Assembly (NCBI RefSeq): GCF_004359545.1 | Contig: NZ_SCWB01000003.1 | Coordinates: 1 to 64,000 of the forward strand | Reading direction: 5' to 3' | DNA: 64,000 nt | Origin: Macrococcus lamae | GTDB taxonomy: Bacteria > Bacillota > Bacilli > Staphylococcales > Staphylococcaceae | In this document: positions 18,097 to 28,477 of the stretch, piece by piece | How positions within the stretch are numbered: the stretch's first letter is position 1 | Layout: each line of letters starts with the position of its first letter | Notes under the pieces: generated by a model | The model's database searches: none | What the model was told of the DNA's origin: nothing | Seen by the model: only the letters and a program-made list of their open reading frames with translations | Translations under genes and position numbers: made by a program

Positions 18097-21000
18097 GATC
18101 ATCCTCCCTAAGTATGGCTTTAACATCAATTGTTTCATCTACTGTCCTTACATCACCTGCATTGATTAGCGGATCAATATGACATGTTGATTTAAAGGCA
18201 CAGAACTGGCACGGTAGTCTGCCGTCAAATTCAAGCGGTGCTACCTTTGTATGGCCATCCATAATATGCTCTGCCGTCGAAACAAAATTACTGCGGTTTA
18301 TGTCGATTAGTTTTAACATATCTTGCTCTGACAGCGTTCTTGAAGAGCTGTAAAATGTGCCATCTTTCTTAAGCTTTGCAGGAATAACGGCTGACTTTAC
18401 TCCAATGTCAAGAGAGGTATCTAGTTTTGATGCGACATTCAGATCATCAATTATATAGCCCTGCAATCTGAACTGCTCAAAATATGTCAGACTATGGTTA
18501 CTGATATCATTTCTGTTCTTGTAATTAATGAATGGCGCTTTGACATGAAAATACAGCATTGCAGCAGGTGACAGGGATTTCTCTGTGAGTCTGCAGTGAT
18601 TTTGCAGGACCACATCCATATAAGTCAGCATCTGCATCTGTTTACCGTAATAAACTTCGCGAAGATCCAGTTCATGGCTCGACGATTTATAGTCAACGAT
18701 ACTGACATAATCCTTATCATGACCTTCCAGCACATCGATTCTATCAATTTGACCTCGAATGGAGATAGGAATTCCTCTATTCGTATAAAGCTTCTGCACT
18801 TCAAACTGGTTGCGTCGTGTCGGCTCTGTATTGAAGCTCTGCTCAAACTTAGCCATCCTGAACTGACTGCGTGACTGCTGAAATTGAAGGGCTGTTAATG
18901 TTTCAGTTAAAATTTTTGTAATCTGACTGATCATGAACTGGTAATATGCTCTCGAGTATAATACTTGGTACTGTACTTCCGGAAGAAGTCCTTTCAACGT
19001 CACTTCAACATACTGGCGCAGTGAGTCACTGGACATCGTGATAATAGAATCTTTTATTTCCTCTGAAATTACTTTTAAAGCATGATGGAAAATGTTACCG
19101 AGTTCGAAATGCTGGAATTCAAAAGGTGTCCGTTCGTTCAATCTGAGACCATGTGCTGCAAAATGCTGAAAAGGACAGTTATTATAGCTTTCAAATCTTG
19201 AGACACTTGCTTTAATTTCTTCACCATATAATTCGATGGATTGAATTTCGCTGAGCTGCAGCGTGGCATTAACATAGTCTTTTAGTCGGTAGACTTCATT
19301 AAAGACTGGAATTCGCTTCATCCATTCAGCTATTGAATGCCATTCCGGTTCACTAAGATGATTGATAATATACGGAATTCCCGTCCTAATCGTCTCGATG
19401 AGCTTTTCCGGACGAGTCTGTTCAGCGATGATAGATGTCTCAAGTTCAGGAAAAATTACTTTCAACTGATCGATATATGACGAAGGACGTCTTGAACTGC
19501 CGTCTTCACTCATCAGACTATAGTAGATGTGGAGCTCTGTACTGGCATTCGTCAATGCCTGGTAGGCTACAAAACTCTCATCCATTGTTAATACGAGACT
19601 TGACGGTGCAAGCTTTAAGTCACTGGAAGTCTCTATCAAATGTTTATCCTGGTCACTGATCAGACCATTGTCTTTATTAACTCTAGGAAGTATATCTTCA
19701 TTGAATCCGCAAATGAAGACACATGGAATATTTTCGATACGAGCAAGATCCAGATTCAGCAGCTGAATTTCATCGAGCGCCTGTGGTATAGTGCTGAATT
19801 CTAGTGACACGAGTCCGACATCAAACATTTCCTTCATTGTCTGAAAATCAAGCGGAGTGTCGCTGAGCATCTCTACAAAATCATCCATCACTTCAATCAT
19901 TCCTTCGTAAACCTGCTCGTTCTTTAATGCTTCTTCGTTCATACCTAACTGGACAAAGCGGTCTTTCTCCGCCATTAAGTAATCAGGAATTTTAATTTCG
20001 ACAAGAAAGTCATATAGTATGGTTGCAAACTGCTCTGCTCGGTCTGCTGATTTTATTTCATCAGTGAACTTCAGCAGTAACTTCACAATATACTGTCTGA
20101 ACGAATTCATCGTCTCCCAGTCTTCCTGGTTATACGGTTTCCGAGTGTCAAAGAAAAACCGCTCATCTTCCAACCAGCGGTTAAATGACAATCCGCGTTC
20201 AATAACTGTATTTTCAAGCATATCAATTAGAATTAAATCGCCTTGAATATCAAATCGGCGTGATAACAAACCGGTCTTCAATGCTCTAAACAAATGATCA
20301 TTCTGCCATGGCTGGGCAGCAAAATCCAGAAGCGAGCGTATAAGCTCGATTGCCGGATGATGAATCATTTGTTCTTTATCGTCAGTGAAAAACGGAATCT
20401 CATATTGTTCAAACAAAGATTTTAGTAATGGCAGATAAGATTCATCCCGGTATAACACTGCCATATCGGCATATCGGAACCGTCCAGTTCTCGCTTTTTT
20501 ATGAATGTGTCTGACGATCGTATCCGCTTCCGTCCTCATATGATCTGCCTCATTCAATGTAATTCCATTGACCGGACTTTGTTCTGGCAGCAATGCATCA
20601 AACTGCTGCTCCAGTACTTTTAAACTCGGATTTTTATAACGGGCGGTATCTTTTAATGTTGTAATTTCCACCGGGATATTGATTTCTTGGAGACTTTCTA
20701 CAAGGAGATTCATGGTCTCTCTTGTTTTTCTGAATGTCTCATTTTCTTTTGTTGGGTCAAGTGTTAATGTGATGGTCATGGAATGTGCATGTTTTGCGAG
20801 TTGCTGCAGCACAAGATATTCTATCGTCGTAAAATTATGGAACCCATCGACATATATATCCGCTAACTGAACCGTATGAGACAATGGAATGAGTTCATAT
20901 AGAAAGTGCATGATGTCTTCTGATTGAATATACAATCCTGCAAGCTGATCTTCCAGTGCTTGATAAATCATTGCTATATCATGTAGTTTATGCTGAGTTC

Positions 21001-21451
21001 TGACAGCCATATCCTGCTGACTAAGTTCCATCAGTGCATCAGGTGTCACATTATATCGTTTAAACTCTTTAATAGATTCCGTAAGTTTCTGGCTAAAACC
21101 ATAATACTTCGCGGAAGTTCCAAATAATATTAAATCATTCTGCATCTGCTTCAACGTGAGATATGTCAGCATCTCTATGCCGGCCTTAGAAATCATATCT
21201 TCTGATAAGCCGCCTTCTTCACTCATAATACGCCATGCGAGACGGTCAAACCCATATACTGAAGCCCTCATGCTCCCTTTTATTTTCAGGTCAGCAGCGA
21301 AGCTCTGCTCAAGAGAGAACGTTGTCTGTTTTGGCGCTATCAGTATAATAGGATCTCCAAGCGGCTGCTCTTTGATTTTAGCTTTAATCGATTCCAATAT
21401 ATGGTACGTTTTCCCGCTTCCTCTTCTACCTAGTAACAATTGAACTGTCAT
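18077..21451 (-). CDS. addB: ATP-dependent nuclease subunit B
   Basis: AddB (RexB) pairs with AddA; it has a helicase-like fold, recognises Chi in relatives and contributes a second nuclease site. The 1124-residue protein starts with Walker A LGRRGSGKT (residues 6-14). Nuclease residues occur in RIDVLEG and VDYKSSS (about 930). Four Cys that hold the 4Fe-4S cluster are visible: NNCPF (about 757) and the C-terminal CQFCAFKSTC, with the expected C-x2-C-x5-C spacing. Of two adjacent ATGs after AAGGAGG, the second (21449-21451) has the better distance and gives MTVQLLLG, like known AddB starts. Confidence 0.95.
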   Translation of the reverse strand: MTVQLLLGRRGSGKTYHILESIKAKIKEQPLGDPIILIAPKQTTFSLEQSFAADLKIKGSMRASVYGFDRLAWRIMSEEGGLSEDMISKAGIEMLTYLTLKQMQNDLILFGTSAKYYGFSQKLTESIKEFKRYNVTPDALMELSQQDMAVRTQHKLHDIAMIYQALEDQLAGLYIQSEDIMHFLYELIPLSHTVQLADIYVDGFHNFTTIEYLVLQQLAKHAHSMTITLTLDPTKENETFRKTRETMNLLVESLQEINIPVEITTLKDTARYKNPSLKVLEQQFDALLPEQSPVNGITLNEADHMRTEADTIVRHIHKKARTGRFRYADMAVLYRDESYLPLLKSLFEQYEIPFFTDDKEQMIHHPAIELIRSLLDFAAQPWQNDHLFRALKTGLLSRRFDIQGDLILIDMLENTVIERGLSFNRWLEDERFFFDTRKPYNQEDWETMNSFRQYIVKLLLKFTDEIKSADRAEQFATILYDFLVEIKIPDYLMAEKDRFVQLGMNEEALKNEQVYEGMIEVMDDFVEMLSDTPLDFQTMKEMFDVGLVSLEFSTIPQALDEIQLLNLDLARIENIPCVFICGFNEDILPRVNKDNGLISDQDKHLIETSSDLKLAPSSLVLTMDESFVAYQALTNASTELHIYYSLMSEDGSSRRPSSYIDQLKVIFPELETSIIAEQTRPEKLIETIRTGIPYIINHLSEPEWHSIAEWMKRIPVFNEVYRLKDYVNATLQLSEIQSIELYGEEIKASVSRFESYNNCPFQHFAAHGLRLNERTPFEFQHFELGNIFHHALKVISEEIKDSIITMSSDSLRQYVEVTLKGLLPEVQYQVLYSRAYYQFMISQITKILTETLTALQFQQSRSQFRMAKFEQSFNTEPTRRNQFEVQKLYTNRGIPISIRGQIDRIDVLEGHDKDYVSIVDYKSSSHELDLREVYYGKQMQMLTYMDVVLQNHCRLTEKSLSPAAMLYFHVKAPFINYKNRNDISNHSLTYFEQFRLQGYIIDDLNVASKLDTSLDIGVKSAVIPAKLKKDGTFYSSSRTLSEQDMLKLIDINRSNFVSTAEHIMDGHTKVAPLEFDGRLPCQFCAFKSTCHIDPLINAGDVRTVDETIDVKAILREDDHETETN

Positions 21452-21470
21452 CATATCCTCCTTACTGAAA

Positions 21471-21500
21471 AACACCTTTTATACAAGTATAAAAAGTGTT
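21471..21500 (-). terminator. Hairpin between spsB and addB
   Basis: AT-rich stem-loop AACAC-TTTTATAC / TATAAAA-GTGTT followed on the minus strand by TTTTC and then directly by the addB ribosome binding site. It could partly terminate spsAB transcripts or act as an attenuator ahead of addBA; it is weak. Confidence 0.5.
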
Positions 21501-21510
21501 AATTATCGTG

Positions 21511-22089
21511 TTATTTTTCAGTTGCTGGATCAAAATTATAATGAAATGCATTGAAGGGCCAGAATCTCAGAACTACTTCACCTACTACCTGATCTTCCTT
21601 AATCAATCCGAAATATCTGCTGTCCTTGCTGACTTCTCTGTTATCTCCTAATACAAGCAGCTGTCCTTCAGGTATTATCGCCTGACCATCTGAATTCACT
21701 AAATCTTTGACTGAAAAATTTTCAGTCAAAAGTACATTAGTTTTAGCAAGTTTATTTTCATCGAGATAAGGTTCATTGACTTCTTTATTATTGACGTAAA
21801 GTGTGTCGTCTTTATAAGTGACCGTATCTCCACCCGTTCCAATAACACGTTTAACATAGTCCGCTTTTTTATCTGCATGAAAGACGATGACATCTCCTTC
21901 ATCAATCTTGCCGAGTGTATAGTTGATTCTGCTGACAATGACTTTTTCTCCATCCTTCAAAGTCGGATACATGGAATCTCCTTTGACTGAATATGTCAGG
22001 AATAAAAACTGATGGATTATAAATAGCAGCACGAGTGCCACCGCTATGGCAACAAGCCACTCATAGATTTCTTTTTTCAAAAAAGCCAC
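21511..22089 (-). CDS. spsB: Type I signal peptidase SpsB
   Basis: SpsB removes signal peptides from secreted proteins at the outer face of the membrane. The 192-residue protein has one N-terminal membrane anchor (about 10-31), the nucleophile Ser39 in GDSMYP, the general base Lys80 in YVKRVIGTGGD, and the box GDNREVSKDSRYFG (about 147-160). Length and motifs fit S. aureus SpsB, the essential signal peptidase. It follows spsA by four bases on the same strand. Confidence 0.95.
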   Translation of the reverse strand: MAFLKKEIYEWLVAIAVALVLLFIIHQFLFLTYSVKGDSMYPTLKDGEKVIVSRINYTLGKIDEGDVIVFHADKKADYVKRVIGTGGDTVTYKDDTLYVNNKEVNEPYLDENKLAKTNVLLTENFSVKDLVNSDGQAIIPEGQLLVLGDNREVSKDSRYFGLIKEDQVVGEVVLRFWPFNAFHYNFDPATEK

Positions 22090-22093
22090 CTCA

Positions 22094-22588
22094 TTATTTT
22101 GTTGTTTTATGCCAGTATGTATCTATTACTTTACCGAGAATATATTTTTCTTTGACGCAGCCGAACTGTCTTGAATCGATGCTGTCCGTTAAATGATCTC
22201 CTAGTACAATATAACATTTTTTTGGCACAATTTGTTCTTTCATATCTTCTACTTTGAGCAGACTGCTGTAATCAGCGGCTTGCTTTGTGACCTTTTCGCC
22301 ATTGACATAAACATGTTCCTGATGAACCGCTATATAATCGCCTGGTGTAGCGATGATTCTCTTTACAAATGTATCATTGTCATTCAGCTTGAAGAAGATG
22401 ATATCTCCGACATCCGGTGGTAAGAAAATATCTTCAACCAGGTTGATAATTACTCTATCACCGGATTGAAAGGTAGGTTCCATGGACTGACCTTCAATCG
22501 CATAGGTTGTTATAATAAAAGAGCGAATAAAGATAATAATAATTAAGCTCACTATAAGAAAACTAATGAAGTGCTGCCATCTCTTCAT
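22094..22588 (-). CDS. spsA: Type I signal peptidase SpsA with intact Ser/Lys dyad
   Basis: A 164-residue S26 peptidase with an N-terminal membrane segment (about 8-27). It occupies the spsA position before spsB. In S. aureus SpsA lacks the catalytic Ser and Lys and is considered inactive. Here both are present: Ser35 in GQSMEPTF and Lys76 in FVKRIIATPGD, with a GDHLTDSIDSRQFG box. It may therefore be a second working signal peptidase. Its ATG overlaps the stop of the VTT gene by four bases (ATGA), which shows coupling. Confidence 0.9.
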   Translation of the reverse strand: MKRWQHFISFLIVSLIIIIFIRSFIITTYAIEGQSMEPTFQSGDRVIINLVEDIFLPPDVGDIIFFKLNDNDTFVKRIIATPGDYIAVHQEHVYVNGEKVTKQAADYSSLLKVEDMKEQIVPKKCYIVLGDHLTDSIDSRQFGCVKEKYILGKVIDTYWHKTTK

Positions 22589-23190
22589 CGTTTTTTACCG
22601 GTTTTTTTGTCAAAGTGTTCCTCCAGACGTTTTCCTGCCCACCATAAAAAAATCAATAAGAGGATAACAAGTCCGGATTTCTGCGGATAGATAAAGAATG
22701 ACTGAATATCAGAACCTACAAAGCTCAGAATTAAAAGCATGACGGCCTTACCGACGCCGACCGCTAATAAATACTCCCGCTGCCTGATATTCGATAACGC
22801 TGCTACCACATTGATAATACTAGAGGGTGTGAATGGAAAACAGAGCAGTATGAATAATGGTATAACCCCTCTTGCATTGACTGAATTTATAAATCGATTC
22901 ACTTTCGGACGATTGGTCATTTTTTTGATGAACCCTGTTTCAGAGAAGTATCTGACCATTAGAAAAACTGCATAGGCACCTGTAAAAGCACCACTCCACG
23001 TCAATAGAAATCCAGGAATAATCCCGTAAGCGTTGGAATTGACGACGGCAAATACTACAATAGGCAGTATGGGAAGAAAGGCTTCAAGAAATGGCAGCAG
23101 AAAAGCAATAATGATACCGAAAGATTTAAATCTCTCTATCCAGCCCATAATGGAATCTTCAGATAAATAATGTTGAAACCACTCTGTCAT
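22585..23190 (-). CDS. TVP38/TMEM64 (VTT domain) membrane protein
   Basis: A 201-residue protein with about five membrane segments. The VTT/SNARE-associated domain is marked by FLEAFLPILPI (about 34-44) and a Gly-rich helix with FLLTWSGAFTGAY (about 61-73), followed by FIDLL-like RFINSVNARGVIPLF and FPFTPSSIINVVAALS. DedA-superfamily proteins are linked to lipid flipping, but the substrate of this member is unknown. It heads the spsA-spsB unit as in S. aureus and overlaps spsA by four bases. Confidence 0.82.
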   Translation of the reverse strand: MTEWFQHYLSEDSIMGWIERFKSFGIIIAFLLPFLEAFLPILPIVVFAVVNSNAYGIIPGFLLTWSGAFTGAYAVFLMVRYFSETGFIKKMTNRPKVNRFINSVNARGVIPLFILLCFPFTPSSIINVVAALSNIRQREYLLAVGVGKAVMLLILSFVGSDIQSFFIYPQKSGLVILLLIFLWWAGKRLEEHFDKKTGKKR

Positions 23191-23254
23191 TATAAAACCT
23201 ACTTTTAAATATTTTTAGTTCATTGTATAACAGTTTAAACTATACCGACCAAAA

Positions 23255-23282
23255 TAAAAAGAAAACCGCTGTACGGTTTTCT
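23255..23282 (-). terminator. Terminator of pgi
   Basis: Nine-base stem AGAAAACCG / CGGTTTTCT with a five-base loop, followed on the minus strand by T-rich sequence. Confidence 0.85.
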
Positions 23283-23289
23283 CAAGGAA

Positions 23290-24636
23290 TTAGCTGTTCA
23301 GTCGTTCTTCTAATTCTTTTTTCTTATCTTCATATCCAGGTTTACCTAATAGCGCAAACATATTTTGTTTGTATGCTTCAACACCCGGCTGATTGAATGG
23401 ATTGACTCCAAGGAGATAGCCACTCATCGCACAGCTGAGTTCAAAGAAGTAAACCAAATAACCAAATGTATATGCATCCTGCTTAGGAATTTCAACGACT
23501 AAGTTAGGTACGCCACCGTCAGTATGTGCAAGAAGCGTTCCTTGAAAGGCTTTAGTATTTACGTAATCCATGGTCTGTCCTGCCAGGAAGTTCAGGCCGT
23601 CCAGATCATTTTCCTCTTCTTCAATCGTAATATCTTCTCTCGGGCTATTTACTTTAATGACTGTTTCAAATAAATCGCGGCGACCTTCCTGTACGTATTG
23701 TCCTAATGAATGCAGGTCTGTTGAGAAGTTCGCACTTGACGGATAGATTCCTTTGAAATCCTTACCTTCTGATTCACCGAATAACTGTTTCCACCATTCA
23801 TTGAATAACTGAAGACTTGGTTCATAGTTAATCAGCATTTCAATTGTATAGCCTTTGTTGTAAAGAATATTACGAATGGCAGCATACTGATAACTGATAT
23901 TATCCTCCAGTTCTGACGATGATAGATCGTTTCTTGCATCAGCAGCTCCTGTCATCATCTGGTTAATGTCAATACCAGCCGCTGCAATAGGAAGTAGACC
24001 GACAGCAGTGAGCACAGAATAACGGCCGCCGACATCGTCCGGCACAACGAACGTTTCATAACCTTCTGTATCAGCGAGTGATTTCAATGCACCTTTCGCT
24101 TTATCTGTTGTCGCATAAATCCGTGATTTTGCTTCTTCCTTACCATATTTCTCTTCAAGCAGCTTCTTGAAGATTCTGAAAGCCACTGCAGGTTCAGTCG
24201 TTGTACCTGACTTGGAAATGACATTGATCGAGAAATCCTTGCCGTCTAAATATTTAATTAAATCGCTAGTATATGAAGAAGATAGCTGGTGACCTGCAAA
24301 AATAATCTGAGGACGTCCTTCTTTCGGTGCAAAGTTATCAAATGAGTTTGATAACATTTCAATTGCAGCACGTGCTCCTAAATAAGAGCCGCCAATACCG
24401 ATGACTAGAAGTACTTCTGTGTCCGATTTAATTTTTTCAGCCGCTTGCTTAATTCGGTTGAATTCTTCTTTATCATAATTTTCAGGTAAGTCTACCCAGC
24501 CTAAAAAGTCACTTCCTGCTCCACTGCCTTCATGAATCGTATGGTGAATATTTTTAACCAGATCCCTCACTTGATTCAGCTCGTGGCGACCGAAGAATGT
24601 AAGTGCTGTTTCATAATCAAATTTAATGTGTGTCAT
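23290..24636 (-). CDS. pgi: Glucose-6-phosphate isomerase
   Basis: Interconverts glucose-6-phosphate and fructose-6-phosphate in glycolysis. The 448-residue protein is of the short bacterial type. Visible signatures are [13 protein letters not shown] (about 78-90), the sugar-phosphate loop [10 protein letters not shown] (about 140-149), [16 protein letters not shown] (about 205) and the catalytic His in FLxxHT-like [10 protein letters not shown] (about 368). It has its own terminator and is divergent from argG. Confidence 0.96.
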   Translation of the reverse strand: MTHIKFDYETALTFFGRHELNQVRDLVKNIHHTIHEGSGAGSDFLGWVDLPENYDKEEFNRIKQAAEKIKSDTEVLLVIGIGGSYLGARAAIEMLSNSFDNFAPKEGRPQIIFAGHQLSSSYTSDLIKYLDGKDFSINVISKSGTTTEPAVAFRIFKKLLEEKYGKEEAKSRIYATTDKAKGALKSLADTEGYETFVVPDDVGGRYSVLTAVGLLPIAAAGIDINQMMTGAADARNDLSSSELEDNISYQYAAIRNILYNKGYTIEMLINYEPSLQLFNEWWKQLFGESEGKDFKGIYPSSANFSTDLHSLGQYVQEGRRDLFETVIKVNSPREDITIEEEENDLDGLNFLAGQTMDYVNTKAFQGTLLAHTDGGVPNLVVEIPKQDAYTFGYLVYFFELSCAMSGYLLGVNPFNQPGVEAYKQNMFALLGKPGYEDKKKELEERLNS

Positions 24637-24781
24637 GATTAACCTCCTGAATTTCGTGTCATCTTTATTTTACTCTATTACCGTATAGTTCTCAACGAAC
24701 AAGGCGTTTAGGAGTTGTTTATCAAAACTTTAATGATAGCTGCTTAAAAAAAATTTAAAAATATTCATAAAAATTAATTAA

Positions 24782-24799
24782 AATGAATATTTATTCTTG
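24782..24799. promoter_or_regulatory. ARG-box-like operator upstream of argGH
   Basis: AATGAATATTTATTCTTG matches the arginine repressor (ArgR/AhrC) box core TGAAT-N4-ATTCA with one change at its last base. A second half-like copy (ATATTCATAAAAATT) lies about 20 bases upstream at 24761. It is 80-97 bases before the argG start in the region expected for the promoter. No convincing -35/-10 pair could be fixed. Confidence 0.65.
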
Positions 24800-24878
24800 A
24801 TATATCGAAATGTTTTTGTTACTGTATTATGTATATTAAATCATTTTATATTATATTTATAAATTCGGAGGTAAAACT

Positions 24879-26078
24879 ATGACTGAAAAAGTAGTACTGG
24901 CTTACTCAGGAGGATTAGATACAAGCGTTGCAATAAAATGGCTGATGGAACAAGGCTATGATGTGATTGCCTGCTGCCTTGATGTTGGTGAAGGTAAGAA
25001 TCTTGAGCACGTAAAAAACAAAGCGCTTGCTGTAGGAGCAATAGAATCTATTATGCTGGATAAAGTAAAAACTTATGCAAAGGACTATTTAAGTTACGCG
25101 ATTAAAGGAAATTCTTTATACGAAAATGTTTATCCACTGATTTCAGCGCTCAGTCGACCATTGATCGCTAAGGAACTGGTGGCGATCGCTCATCAATATA
25201 ATGCCCAGTACATTGCACATGGCTGTACAGGAAAAGGAAATGATCAAGTTCGCTTTGAAGTGGCTATCCACAGTCTTGATCCTGAATTAAAAACACTCGC
25301 TCCTGTCCGTGACTGGGGTTTTAGTAGAGAAGAAGAGATTGAATATGCAAAAGAAAATAATATACCAATTCCTATTGACCTAGATTCCCCTTTTTCCATT
25401 GACCAGAATTTATGGGGAAGAAGCAACGAGTGCGGTGTTCTGGAAGACCCTTACGCAGAACCTCCGGAAAATGCCTACGAACTGACTTGCAGTATTAATC
25501 AAACGCCTGATGAAGCAGCAACACTTGAAATTACTTTTAAAAACGGTCTTCCTATCGCAATTGATAACCAGCCTTATTTACTTCATGAATTGATTCAAGT
25601 CCTGAACAAACTTGGTGGTCTGCATGGTACTGGTAGAATCGACCACGTTGAAAATCGTCTCGTCGGTATTAAATCGCGTGAAGTTTATGAAGCGCCAGGG
25701 GCAATGATTATTATAGCTGCCCATCAGGCACTTGAAACCATTACTCTGACAAAAGACGTCCAGCATTTCAAGCCATATGTTGAACAGACGTTTTCCAACC
25801 TTATATATAATGGTCTTTATTTTTCTCCTTTAAGCGATCACCTGAAGAACCTGCTGGATGATATGCAGCAATATGTTAATGGTATTGTTAAAGTGAAACT
25901 CCATAAAGGAAATATTATAATAACAGGTAGACAAAGTGAAAATACACTTTACAGCGAAAAACTGGCGACTTACACAAAAGAGGATGCGTTCAATCAGCAG
26001 GCAAGCAGCGGATTCATCGAAATTTATGAGCTGCCTGTAAAGGTTGCAATGCAAGTATATGGTGGCTCCTATGAGTAA
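24879..26078 (+). CDS. argG: Argininosuccinate synthase
   Basis: Joins citrulline and aspartate with ATP to form argininosuccinate, the penultimate step of arginine synthesis. The 399-residue protein starts with the N-type ATP pyrophosphatase loop [12 protein letters not shown] (about 7-18) and has [13 protein letters not shown] (about 115-127) and [12 protein letters not shown] (about 170), all family hallmarks. A GGAGG site precedes the ATG. It overlaps argH by eight bases. Confidence 0.97.
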   Translation: MTEKVVLAYSGGLDTSVAIKWLMEQGYDVIACCLDVGEGKNLEHVKNKALAVGAIESIMLDKVKTYAKDYLSYAIKGNSLYENVYPLISALSRPLIAKELVAIAHQYNAQYIAHGCTGKGNDQVRFEVAIHSLDPELKTLAPVRDWGFSREEEIEYAKENNIPIPIDLDSPFSIDQNLWGRSNECGVLEDPYAEPPENAYELTCSINQTPDEAATLEITFKNGLPIAIDNQPYLLHELIQVLNKLGGLHGTGRIDHVENRLVGIKSREVYEAPGAMIIIAAHQALETITLTKDVQHFKPYVEQTFSNLIYNGLYFSPLSDHLKNLLDDMQQYVNGIVKVKLHKGNIIITGRQSENTLYSEKLATYTKEDAFNQQASSGFIEIYELPVKVAMQVYGGSYE

Positions 26079-27441
26079 GGCATGGGGAGGCAGATTCAAG
26101 GAAGAAATGGCACAACAGGTGCTCGCTTTCAATGAATCGATAACTGTAGATAAGCGTCTATATGCTCAGGATATCGAAGGAAGTATCGCCCATGCAATGA
26201 TGCTTTGTCAGCAGAGTATCTTATCTCAAACAGATGCTGATACAATTATAGAAGGCCTGCTTACCATCAAACAGCAGATTGAATCAGGTAACGCTCAATT
26301 TTCAATTGAAGACGAAGATATTCATATGAACATTGAAAAGCTGCTGATTAAGATTATTGGTCCTGTCGGAGGAAAACTGCATACCGGACGTTCACGTAAT
26401 GATCAGGTGGCGACAGATATGCATCTATTTGCACGACAAGCTGTACAGGAGTTAATCGAAGCAGTCAGGTTGCTTCAGCAGACCATTGTTCAAATCAGTG
26501 AAGAGTATATTGAAGTCGTCATGCCAGGATATACCCACCTCCAGCGTGCTCAGCCAGTCCTGCTATCACATCATCTCATGACATATTTCTGGATGCTGCA
26601 GCGTGATAAAGAACGATTGCACGACAGTTTAAAACGCATAAATGTTTCTCCACTTGGTTCAGGAGCGCTGGCAGGTACAACATTTCCGATTAACCAGCGT
26701 CATACAATGGAATTACTCGAGTTTGAAGATATTTATCCTAATAGTATGGACGCAGTTTCTGATCGAGATTATCTGCTTGAGACAATGAATAATATGAATC
26801 TCATAATGATCCATCTCTCAAGATTAAGCGAAGAAATCATTCTTTGGTGCAGTGAAGAGTTTAATTTTATTAAATTAAGTGACCAGTATTCGACCGGGTC
26901 GTCTATCATGCCGCAGAAGAAGAATCCAGATATGGCAGAACTAGTCCGAGGAAAGACTGGATCGGTTACAGGCCACTATATCGCTCTATTAATCACACTT
27001 AAAGGTCTACCGCTCGCCTATAACAAAGATCTGCAGGAAGATAAGAAAGGATTTTTCGATGCATTGGATGATACACTCAGCAGCTTAAAAATCTATAGCG
27101 GGATGCTCAGTTCCCTCACTGTCAATCACGATAACCTGAAGCAGTCTGTTAATCAGGATTTCTCCAATGCAACAGAACTCGCTGATTATCTTGTTACGCT
27201 CGGAATACCTTTCAGAGAAGCACATGCCATCACTGGTAGACTTGTCCTCGATTGCATCGATAAAGGTCGATTGCTTAAAGATGTATCGATGAAAGAATAT
27301 AAAGACATTGATTCTCGTATTTCAGAAAACATTCACTCTATCCTCACTCCCCAATCTTCAGTAGAAAGACGCCGGAATGAGAACGGTACAAGTGCCCAGT
27401 CAGTCAAAAATCAAATCAAAAAAGGAAAGGCGCTGTTATAA
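26071..27441 (+). CDS. argH: Argininosuccinate lyase
   Basis: Splits argininosuccinate to arginine and fumarate. The 456-residue fumarase/aspartase-superfamily protein has AWGGRF at its start, the substrate loop [13 protein letters not shown] (about 106-118), the catalytic His in [11 protein letters not shown] (about 157) and the signature [12 protein letters not shown] (about 277-288). I placed the start at ATG 26071 (MSKAWGG), inside the end of argG, because homologues begin there; an in-frame ATG 27 bases earlier would add an unrelated peptide. A weak GGTGG site is visible. Confidence 0.96.
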   Translation: MSKAWGGRFKEEMAQQVLAFNESITVDKRLYAQDIEGSIAHAMMLCQQSILSQTDADTIIEGLLTIKQQIESGNAQFSIEDEDIHMNIEKLLIKIIGPVGGKLHTGRSRNDQVATDMHLFARQAVQELIEAVRLLQQTIVQISEEYIEVVMPGYTHLQRAQPVLLSHHLMTYFWMLQRDKERLHDSLKRINVSPLGSGALAGTTFPINQRHTMELLEFEDIYPNSMDAVSDRDYLLETMNNMNLIMIHLSRLSEEIILWCSEEFNFIKLSDQYSTGSSIMPQKKNPDMAELVRGKTGSVTGHYIALLITLKGLPLAYNKDLQEDKKGFFDALDDTLSSLKIYSGMLSSLTVNHDNLKQSVNQDFSNATELADYLVTLGIPFREAHAITGRLVLDCIDKGRLLKDVSMKEYKDIDSRISENIHSILTPQSSVERRRNENGTSAQSVKNQIKKGKALL

Positions 27442-27452
27442 GCCCTTTCCTT
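27422..27452. terminator. Terminator overlapping the end of argH, shared with glpQ
   Basis: AAGGAAAGG / CCTTTCCTT stem spans the argH stop codon and is followed by T-rich sequence on the plus strand. glpQ ends five bases further on the other strand, so it may serve both. Confidence 0.7.
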
Positions 27453-27456
27453 AAAT

Positions 27457-28326
27457 TTATTTTATTTTCTTTTCGTTGACAATACGCTTATAAAGATCCG
27501 GATAATTGGTGAATACTCCGTCTACCCCGTAGCTGTTCAGACGTCTCATATCCGCTTCTGTATTAACTGTATATGGATGGATAACAAAGCCAAATGATTT
27601 TAATCGTTTAGTATTCTTTACTGTCAAATCTTTATAGTTAGGGCCGATGCCCATTACAAATGATTTAAGGTCTCTCAACTGCTGATCAGTCAACGTGTCA
27701 ACTACTCCTCTGTCCGTCAGTTGAACAAGCGAAACTGCTGTATTTAACTGATGAACTTTAATTAGACTTTCAGTTGAGAATGATTGAATTAGGACATGTC
27801 CTTTTTTTAGTCTGCTCTTTTTCAGCAGTTTGTGTTTATTCAGGACTTTCAGTAATTGTTGTTCCATACCTGGATAAACTTCTGGAGATTTTGTTTCGAT
27901 ATAATACTTTGCTTTTGTTCCATAACGATTAATGACTTCATCAAGCGTTGGAACTTTTTGACCGGCATATTCAGGACGTGCAAGTGCTGGATATTTTTCA
28001 TTAAACCAGCTGCCGGCATCCAGTTTTTTAAGTTCAGCTAAAGTAAAGTCTTTTACGAGTCCTGTGCCGTTTGTCGTACGGTCAACCGTTTCATCATGCA
28101 TAGCAACCAGCTGTCCATCTTTAGTCATCTGCAGATCTACTTCAATATAATCTGCTTTCATTTTGTAGTGACTTAAATCGTAACTTGCAAAAGTATGTTC
28201 CGGTGCATACCCGCTGGCACCTCGATGTGCGACTACTGTCTGAACCTTGTTCTTTGCATCTGCATACGGTGATAACACAAGCAGCCCTATTAAACTAACA
28301 AGTAGTAAAGTAACAAACTTCTTCAA
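27457..28326 (-). CDS. glpQ: Secreted glycerophosphodiester phosphodiesterase
   Basis: Hydrolyses glycerophosphodiesters to glycerol-3-phosphate and an alcohol. The 289-residue protein has a signal peptide (about 1-24, ending YADA), then a GDPD TIM barrel with the catalytic HRGASGYAPE (His35, Arg36) and metal site EVDLQMTKDGQLVAMHD (about 62-78). FTNYPDL is the usual C-terminal barrel strand. It has no cell-wall anchor or C-terminal membrane helix, so it is likely released. The S. aureus orthologue lies at the same place beside argH and rocG/gudB. Confidence 0.93.
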   Translation of the reverse strand: MKKFVTLLLVSLIGLLVLSPYADAKNKVQTVVAHRGASGYAPEHTFASYDLSHYKMKADYIEVDLQMTKDGQLVAMHDETVDRTTNGTGLVKDFTLAELKKLDAGSWFNEKYPALARPEYAGQKVPTLDEVINRYGTKAKYYIETKSPEVYPGMEQQLLKVLNKHKLLKKSRLKKGHVLIQSFSTESLIKVHQLNTAVSLVQLTDRGVVDTLTDQQLRDLKSFVMGIGPNYKDLTVKNTKRLKSFGFVIHPYTVNTEADMRRLNSYGVDGVFTNYPDLYKRIVNEKKIK

Positions 28327-28434
28327 TTCTTTGACCTCCTGGATAAATAATATGAGTTACAGCATTATCATAACCTCATTTCTATCCTAAATATTCATTT
28401 TTATAAATACTTAAATAAATTTACAGTGGCAAAA

Positions 28435-28458
28435 TAAAAAAGACTCTAAATATATAGA
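28435..28458 (-). terminator. Terminator of the iron alcohol dehydrogenase gene
   Basis: Stem GACTCTA / TAGAGTC with an AT loop, followed on the minus strand by a T-run (TTTTTTA). Confidence 0.82.
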
Positions 28459-28477
28459 GTCTAGTCTTTACTAAAAT

